DNA from: Planctomycetaceae bacterium
GTDB lineage: Bacteria > Planctomycetota > Planctomycetia > Pirellulales > Pirellulaceae
DNA length: 6,284 bases
Reading direction: 5' to 3'
NCBI GenBank assembly: GCA_003455945.1
Contig: DMPQ01000257.1
Coordinates: forward strand, 4,909-11,192
Position numbers and translations under genes: made by a program
Notes under the pieces: model-generated
The model's input: the letters and a program-made list of their open reading frames with translations, nothing else
Database searches by the model: none
Told to the model about the DNA's origin: nothing
In this document: one piece after another, positions 1 through 6,284 of the stretch
Layout of the letters: each line of letters begins with the position of its first letter
How positions within the stretch are numbered: the first letter of the stretch is position 1

Positions 1-1
1 G

Positions 2-946
2 TTTCCGTCGATCGGTTCGATCGTCGCGGCTCAGCGCGGTCCGCGCGAGCGAGGGATGCCGGCATACGCCGCGATCCCCTACGCCTCGAGCATCGGGCTG
101 AACCCGGGCTACTTCGGCGGCAACTGGATGGGGGCTCAGTACGATCCGTTCGCGACGGGTGGCGATCCGAACTCCGCCGACTTTCGCGTCGCCAATCTGA
201 ATCTGCCGTCGGGGATGACGATCGAGTCGCTGCAACATCGTCGTTCGCTGGTCAGTTCGCTCGACCGATTGAATCGCACGATCGACGCGCGCGGCAGTTT
301 CGTCGCTCGCGATCGCTTCGACGAGGACGCGTTCGACTTCGTCACCGGCGAACGGGCTCGACAGGCGTTCGACCTGAGCAGCGAACCCGAATCGACGCGC
401 GAACTGTACGGCCGGAACAGTTGGGGCCAGAGCGTGCTGCTGGCGCGACGCCTGGTCGAAGCAGGGACGACGTTCGTCACCGTCCACTTCGGCGGCTGGG
501 ATCATCACTGGGATCTGCAGAAGGGGATGGAGAACTATCTGCCGATGGTCGATGCGGCAGTCGCCGGTCTGCTGACCGATCTCGATCGACGCGGCCAGCT
601 CGAGTCGACGATGGTCGTGCTCTGCGGCGAGTTCAGCCGCACGCCGCGGATGAACGACGGCGGGAACGGCGGCCCGCCGGGAAGCATGGGGACTCCCGGG
701 CGCGACCACTGGGGAGACGCGATGTTCTGCCTGATGGGCGGAGGAGGGATCCGAGGAGGCATGATCGTCGGCGAAACCGATGCCAAGGGGATGCGACCGA
801 TCTCGCGTCCCGTGCGTCCCGAAAACATTCACGCGACGATCTATCGAGCCTTGGGGATCGACCCGAAGCTCCAACTGCTCGATCACCAGGGACGCCCCAC
901 CTCGGTCCTCGACGATCCGACTCCGATCGACGAACTGCTGGTGTAA
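2..946 (+). CDS. DUF1501 family protein, C-terminal part (5' end outside window)
   Basis: The reading frame is open from the first bases and ends at TAA 944-946, giving 314 visible residues. An internal ATG at 56 is not the start: the frame upstream of it already reads family-like sequence (PSIGSIVAAQRGP), so the true start lies before the window. DUF1501 proteins (PF07394) are exported planctomycete proteins with an alkaline-phosphatase/sulfatase-like fold and no established reaction. Recognisable family blocks are PGYFGG...YDPF near 107-150, GGWDHHWD at 491-514, GEFSRTPR at 626-649 and GRDHWGDA at 698-721, followed by a Gly-rich strand and GGMIVGETDAKG. The Asp and His residues in the first and third blocks, and the Glu in the second, are candidate metal ligands by analogy with the superfamily. 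The C-terminus (HATIYRALGIDP...LLDHQGRP) is typical and intact. Such genes usually follow a DUF1549/DUF1553 gene, so one is expected just upstream. It is convergent with the glycoside hydrolase gene. Family assignment is firm; function is unknown. Confidence 0.93.
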   Translation, partial: FPSIGSIVAAQRGPRERGMPAYAAIPYASSIGLNPGYFGGNWMGAQYDPFATGGDPNSADFRVANLNLPSGMTIESLQHRRSLVSSLDRLNRTIDARGSFVARDRFDEDAFDFVTGERARQAFDLSSEPESTRELYGRNSWGQSVLLARRLVEAGTTFVTVHFGGWDHHWDLQKGMENYLPMVDAAVAGLLTDLDRRGQLESTMVVLCGEFSRTPRMNDGGNGGPPGSMGTPGRDHWGDAMFCLMGGGGIRGGMIVGETDAKGMRPISRPVRPENIHATIYRALGIDPKLQLLDHQGRPTSVLDDPTPIDELLV

Positions 947-959
947 CGACACCGCGATT

Positions 960-1029
960 CGCCGAGTACGGAGCGGGAGATTCGGCGCGTGGTATTGCCG
1001 TGCGATGTCGTCGCGCGGGCTCCTCGCGC
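960..1029. terminator. Possible hairpins between convergent genes
   Basis: Two imperfect stems lie in the 104-base gap between the convergent stop codons. The first pairs 960-967 with 980-987 (one G-T pair, 12-base loop). The second pairs 1013-1019 with 1023-1029 (one G-T pair, 3-base loop). Neither is followed by a T-tract on either strand, so they are not classical intrinsic terminators, and GC-rich DNA yields such stems by chance. They could act as bidirectional transcript-end structures for both genes. I see nothing else in this gap. Confidence 0.22.
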
Positions 1030-1050
1030 CGAGTCCGATTCGATCGTCGC

Positions 1051-2859
1051 TCAGTCCTTCACGTAGCGAATGTCGTCCAGGAAGAAGCGGACTCCCTTGC
1101 CCGGTCCGGCCAGCGACCATCCGAAGCCGGTCTTGATGCGCGACAGATCGCGGCCCTCGAGCGGAATCCGATACTTGGTCCATTCGGTGGTCAGCCGCAC
1201 GTCGCGCAGTTCCCCCTTGCCCGAATCGCGGTAGGTTCCTCGGTCGATCGCGCCGACCAGGAAGTTGACCGTCTCGCCCCCTTCGGCGCCGCGCGCCCAG
1301 AACTCGAGCGCCGTCGCTCCGGTCAGATCGAGACCGCCCGGGAGCTTCCCCTCCCAGTCGTCCGGAGGCGACTGCCACAGCACGCCTCCCCACGCGTCAC
1401 CGGCCGAGTAGTCGATCGCCAGACAGGTCTCCCCCTGATGCGGTCGATCGCGTCCGTCGAGCGTCATCGTGATCGCGCCGACGTTCCCCATGTAACCCGA
1501 CGGCACGAAACCCGAATCGGGAGCCCCGTCGCCGTAGACGACCAGCGGCAGTTCGGCTCGCCGCGCCGGAATCGCTCGGACCGGAGCGTCGACGCGGAGC
1601 GGAACGTTCGCGACCGCGCCGCCGCCGTGTCCGTCGCGCACGTAGGCGAACAGCCGATAGCCGCCGCCTCCTTCGGGCATCGTCACGATCGCCGTGCTTC
1701 CTTGCGACTCGATCGCCTCGGCGATCTCCGCTTCGGCCGATTGGGCATCGCCGCCGACACCGATCGTGACCGCGTCGCTGCGCAGGATCCAGGTGATCTC
1801 GAGCGAGTCCTGTTCGGGGTCCGCCGCCACGACGTTCGCGACGACGCGAGCTCCGGGAGCGAGTTCGTCCTTGCCGTCGATCGTCAGCGACTCGATCGTC
1901 GGGCAGCGATTCGCGAGCGGCTTGCCGGTCCACCCCTGAACCATCGCATCGGTCGCCTCGAGTCGCGTGCCGTCGGGAAGCCGCATGCCGAACCAGGTCG
2001 CCGTCGTCTCCTGCTTGTTCCCCCACAGGAACGCGTACGTCCCCAGACAGAGATCGTCTCCTTCGATCGCATGACGACGATAGCCGTCGGCGTAGTCGCG
2101 TCCCTTCTCGGTGCTGGTCTGTTCGAGCGGCGCGCCCCACGCGGTCTTCGCGACCTCCCACGGACCGCGCGGTCCATGTTCGGTGATGACATAGGGACGC
2201 GTCCCGCCCGCGGCTCGGTACCGCTCCCCGACGCTCGCGATGCCGGCATACGAGTTGATGCCCAGGATGTCGACATTCGGACAGAACCGCTCGAAGCTCG
2301 CGACCTTCTCGCCGTCGGCTCCCAGTTCGGCGATCACCGTCATCGTCGGATGGTCGGGATCGATCCGCTTCACCTCGCGAGCCAGATGATCGACGGCGTA
2401 CCAGACCGCCGGATTGCCGCCGTCTCCTTCCATCTCGTTTCCCAGTCCCCACATCAGCACGGCGGGGTGATCCTTCAGTCGACGCACGGTCGCCAGACAG
2501 GTCTCGAGCTGAGCGAGTACCGCGGCGCGGTCGGAGTAGTCGAACCCATGCCGCTCGTGACCGAGCCAGAATCCGACGCAGACGGTCAGCCCCTGAGCCT
2601 GCGCCGCGTCGAGCAGGCGATCGATGTCGTCGGTGCTCCAGGTGCGGATCGAGTTGCCGCCGAACGAGGCGAGCGCCGCGAGGTCGTCGCTCCCGCCGAC
2701 TCCGCGGATGACGTACCGCGTTTCGCCGCGCATCAGTCGGAACGCGTTCCCTTGGCGCAGCAGCCGAACCGGTTCGTCGGCCCGACCGTCGGCCGCTCCG
2801 GCCGACAGACCTACCGCCAGACCGAGCGACAACATCACGGCGTAACGCGGGCTGATCAT
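1051..2859 (-). CDS. Secreted glycoside hydrolase, GH2-like TIM barrel with Ig-like and C-terminal beta-sandwich domains
   Basis: A 602-residue protein predicted to be exported and to hydrolyse or transfer glycosidic bonds. Residues 1-22 form a Sec signal peptide (hydrophobic 8-20, AGA cleavage-like site). Residues about 30-315 look like a clan GH-A TIM barrel: GGNSIRTW at 67-74, GFWLGHERHGFDY at 96-108, the acid/base motif GNE with Glu142, NSY at 202-204, the nucleophile-like TEHG with Glu227, and FLWG at 277-280. Both catalytic glutamates therefore appear present. Residues about 320-425 resemble an Ig/PKD-like domain. Residues about 437-602 form a beta-sandwich ending in FFLDDIRY, like carbohydrate-binding or galactose-binding-like modules. 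The N-terminal sugar-binding domains of classical GH2 enzymes are absent, so GH2 is the nearest label rather than a firm family; GH5-like or a GH72-like relative are alternatives. The ATG at 2859 is chosen because it has a GAGGAG six bases upstream and precedes the signal peptide; the frame stays open far beyond it only by codon bias. The substrate cannot be read from the sequence. Confidence 0.88.
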   Translation of the reverse strand: MISPRYAVMLSLGLAVGLSAGAADGRADEPVRLLRQGNAFRLMRGETRYVIRGVGGSDDLAALASFGGNSIRTWSTDDIDRLLDAAQAQGLTVCVGFWLGHERHGFDYSDRAAVLAQLETCLATVRRLKDHPAVLMWGLGNEMEGDGGNPAVWYAVDHLAREVKRIDPDHPTMTVIAELGADGEKVASFERFCPNVDILGINSYAGIASVGERYRAAGGTRPYVITEHGPRGPWEVAKTAWGAPLEQTSTEKGRDYADGYRRHAIEGDDLCLGTYAFLWGNKQETTATWFGMRLPDGTRLEATDAMVQGWTGKPLANRCPTIESLTIDGKDELAPGARVVANVVAADPEQDSLEITWILRSDAVTIGVGGDAQSAEAEIAEAIESQGSTAIVTMPEGGGGYRLFAYVRDGHGGGAVANVPLRVDAPVRAIPARRAELPLVVYGDGAPDSGFVPSGYMGNVGAITMTLDGRDRPHQGETCLAIDYSAGDAWGGVLWQSPPDDWEGKLPGGLDLTGATALEFWARGAEGGETVNFLVGAIDRGTYRDSGKGELRDVRLTTEWTKYRIPLEGRDLSRIKTGFGWSLAGPGKGVRFFLDDIRYVKD

Positions 2860-2865
2860 CGAACA

Positions 2866-2871
2866 CTCCTC
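2866..2871 (-). promoter_or_regulatory. Ribosome binding site of the glycoside hydrolase gene
   Basis: On the minus strand GAGGAG is followed by a six-base spacer and then ATG at 2859. This strong Shine-Dalgarno match decides the start in a frame that otherwise remains open for more than 1,400 bases upstream. The cytochrome-like gene on the other side of the intergenic region has no comparable site. Confidence 0.8.
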
Positions 2872-2889
2872 GGCTGGCCCTATCGTCCT

Positions 2890-2916
2890 GCAACCGCTCG
2901 GCAACCGAGCGGCTGC
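2890..2916. repeat. Perfect 8-bp inverted repeat in the glycoside hydrolase leader
   Basis: CCGCTCGG (2894-2901) and CCGAGCGG (2905-2912) are exact reverse complements separated by CAA. After one mismatch the stem continues with three more pairs (2890-2892 with 2914-2916). It lies 31-57 bases upstream of the hydrolase ATG, between that gene and its probable -10 box, so it would be in the 5' leader of the transcript. It may be an operator or an RNA hairpin affecting translation. No T-tract follows on either strand, which argues against an intrinsic terminator. Confidence 0.6.
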
Positions 2917-2962
2917 CTCAGCGAGAGCGCCGATCAGCGGTCGGACGGGGCTTCCGGCAACG

Positions 2963-2991
2963 AATCGGTGTTGCGACCGATTATAGATCGG
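2963..2991. repeat. Overlapping inverted repeats around the -10 box
   Basis: AATCGGT (2963-2969) is the exact reverse complement of ACCGATT (2976-2982), with a six-base spacer. The right arm is reused in a second inverted repeat, CCGAT (2977-2981) with ATCGG (2987-2991), spaced by TATAG. The result is three alternating copies of an ATCGG/CCGAT word overlapping the minus-strand -10 element, an arrangement that could bind a dimeric repressor or activator. Caution: CGAT-containing words are very common throughout the window, so some of this symmetry may be background. Confidence 0.4.
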
Positions 2992-3007
2992 CGACGAACC
3001 GAGTCGA
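2980..3007 (-). promoter_or_regulatory. Probable sigma-70-type promoter of the glycoside hydrolase gene
   Basis: The minus strand carries a perfect TATAAT (2985 down to 2980), in one of the few AT-rich spots of the region. A 16-base spacer upstream is TCGACT (3007 down to 3002), matching four of six bases of the -35 consensus TTGACA. Transcription would start near 2973, giving a leader of about 115 bases that includes the hairpin at 2890-2916. The -10 match is exact, the -35 match is only fair, and planctomycete promoter consensus is not well defined. Confidence 0.45.
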
Positions 3008-3023
3008 CGAATGGGTTGACTCG
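3000..3023. repeat. 9-bp inverted repeat at the -35 region, possible operator for divergent genes
   Basis: CGAGTCGAC (3000-3008) pairs with GTTGACTCG (3015-3023) with a single G-T mismatch and a six-base centre. It overlaps the proposed minus-strand -35 box. It also contains TTGACT (3016-3021), a five-of-six match to a plus-strand -35 element, with a weak GACGAT 17 bases downstream (3039-3044) as a possible -10 for the cytochrome-like gene. A protein bound here could affect both divergent promoters. The plus-strand promoter is tentative. Confidence 0.42.
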
Positions 3024-3102
3024 ACCTGTCGCAGGATCGACGATCGTGCCCGGTCCACCGTCGTTCCCGCCGCTCGCGAGGCATCGCTCCGTCGTGAACC
3101 AG

Positions 3103-6065
<2,963 letters not shown>

Positions 6066-6069
<4 letters not shown>

Positions 6070-6284
6070 CGCATCGGATCGATCGACGGACGCTGATGAA
6101 CCTGGCGGCGGGCGGCCTCGGCTGGGCCGGTCTGGTATCGCTGCTCGCCGGCCAAGGGAGAGGCTCGCCGTCCCGGGAATCAACCGGCGGACCGAGCGTC
6201 GGGCATTTCGCGCCGCGAGCGCGACGCGCCGTCCAGATCTGTCTGACCGGCGGTCTGAGCCAGGTCGATTCGTTCGACCCGAAA
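6066..6284 (+). CDS. DUF1501 family protein, N-terminal part (3' end outside window)
   Basis: The ATG at 6066 overlaps the TGA of the preceding gene (ATGA), and 73 codons are visible before the window ends. The leader has DRRTLMNL at residues 6-13, a twin-arginine-like motif, followed by the hydrophobic stretch LAAGGLGWAGLVSLL at 13-27, so Tat export is plausible. Residues 48-73 (HFAPRARRAVQICL, then TGGLSQVDSFDPK) match the usual start of the DUF1501 (PF07394) fold, where family members read roughly GGPSQVDTFDPK. The Asp in VDSFDPK is a candidate metal ligand by analogy with alkaline-phosphatase-like enzymes. No strong ribosome binding site precedes it, so translation is probably coupled to the cytochrome-like gene. 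It is a second DUF1501 copy besides the one at the left edge; the two visible parts do not overlap, so their similarity cannot be judged here. Confidence 0.9.

Noticed and set aside
56..58. ATG at 56 as the true start of the left DUF1501 gene
   Set aside because: The frame upstream of it is open to the window edge and encodes family-like sequence, the expected N-terminal signal and GGxSQVDxFDPK block are missing after it, and no ribosome binding site decides for it.
2890..2916. Intrinsic terminator
   Set aside because: The stem is strong, but no T-run follows on either strand, and it lies in the leader of a divergent gene rather than after a stop codon.
421..3102. Long plus-strand open frame upstream of and fused to the cytochrome-like gene
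   Set aside because: It reads a wrong frame of the DUF1501 gene, then the antisense of the hydrolase, with Arg/Ser-rich low-complexity translation and no family motifs. Its openness follows from rare TTA/CTA/TCA codons. The real gene begins at the signal peptide near 3103.

Overview
The window is high-GC DNA that very probably comes from a member of the Planctomycetota. The evidence is gene content: two DUF1501 genes and one large gene with PSCyt1, DUF1549 and DUF1553 domains, families that are amplified in planctomycetes and often sit side by side there. Codon choice is strongly GC-biased, arginine is heavily preferred over lysine, and GATC words are abundant. I would not assign a genus from this sequence.

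Layout, left to right. (1) Positions 2-946, plus strand: the C-terminal part of a DUF1501 protein (alkaline-phosphatase/sulfatase-like fold) whose start lies before the window. (2) 947-1050: a short gap between convergent genes with two weak hairpins and no T-tract. (3) 1051-2859, minus strand: a complete 602-residue secreted glycoside hydrolase with a GH2-like TIM barrel, an Ig/PKD-like middle domain and a C-terminal beta-sandwich. It has a clear signal peptide and a good ribosome binding site. (4) 2860-3102: a divergent regulatory region with a perfect minus-strand TATAAT box and several inverted repeats. (5) 3103-6069, plus strand: a 988-residue secreted protein with two CXXCH haem-binding motifs, organised as signal peptide, PSCyt1, DUF1549, a beta-rich insert with an Asp-Gly repeat, and DUF1553. 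(6) 6066-6284, plus strand: the first 73 residues of a second DUF1501 protein, starting inside the stop codon of gene 5 (ATGA overlap) and carrying a twin-arginine-like leader.

How they may work together: the DUF1549/DUF1553 cytochrome-like protein and the DUF1501 protein form a translationally coupled pair. The upstream DUF1501 fragment is presumably the tail of a second such pair. The biochemical role of these pairs has not been established; links to polysaccharide breakdown are inferred from their frequent neighbourhood with sulfatases and glycoside hydrolases. Here a secreted glycoside hydrolase lies between two DUF1501 genes and shares a divergent control region with the cytochrome-like gene. 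This fits a small exported carbohydrate-processing locus, but the sequence gives no substrate.

The most unusual things seen are the near absence of lysine from the 988-residue cytochrome-like protein (one Lys against about 126 Arg, that Lys lying next to the second haem motif), an in-frame GACGGC hexamer repeat inside it, and the cluster of inverted repeats in the divergent promoter region. I did not find a clearly new defence or mobile system, CRISPR array, tRNA, rRNA or insertion sequence.
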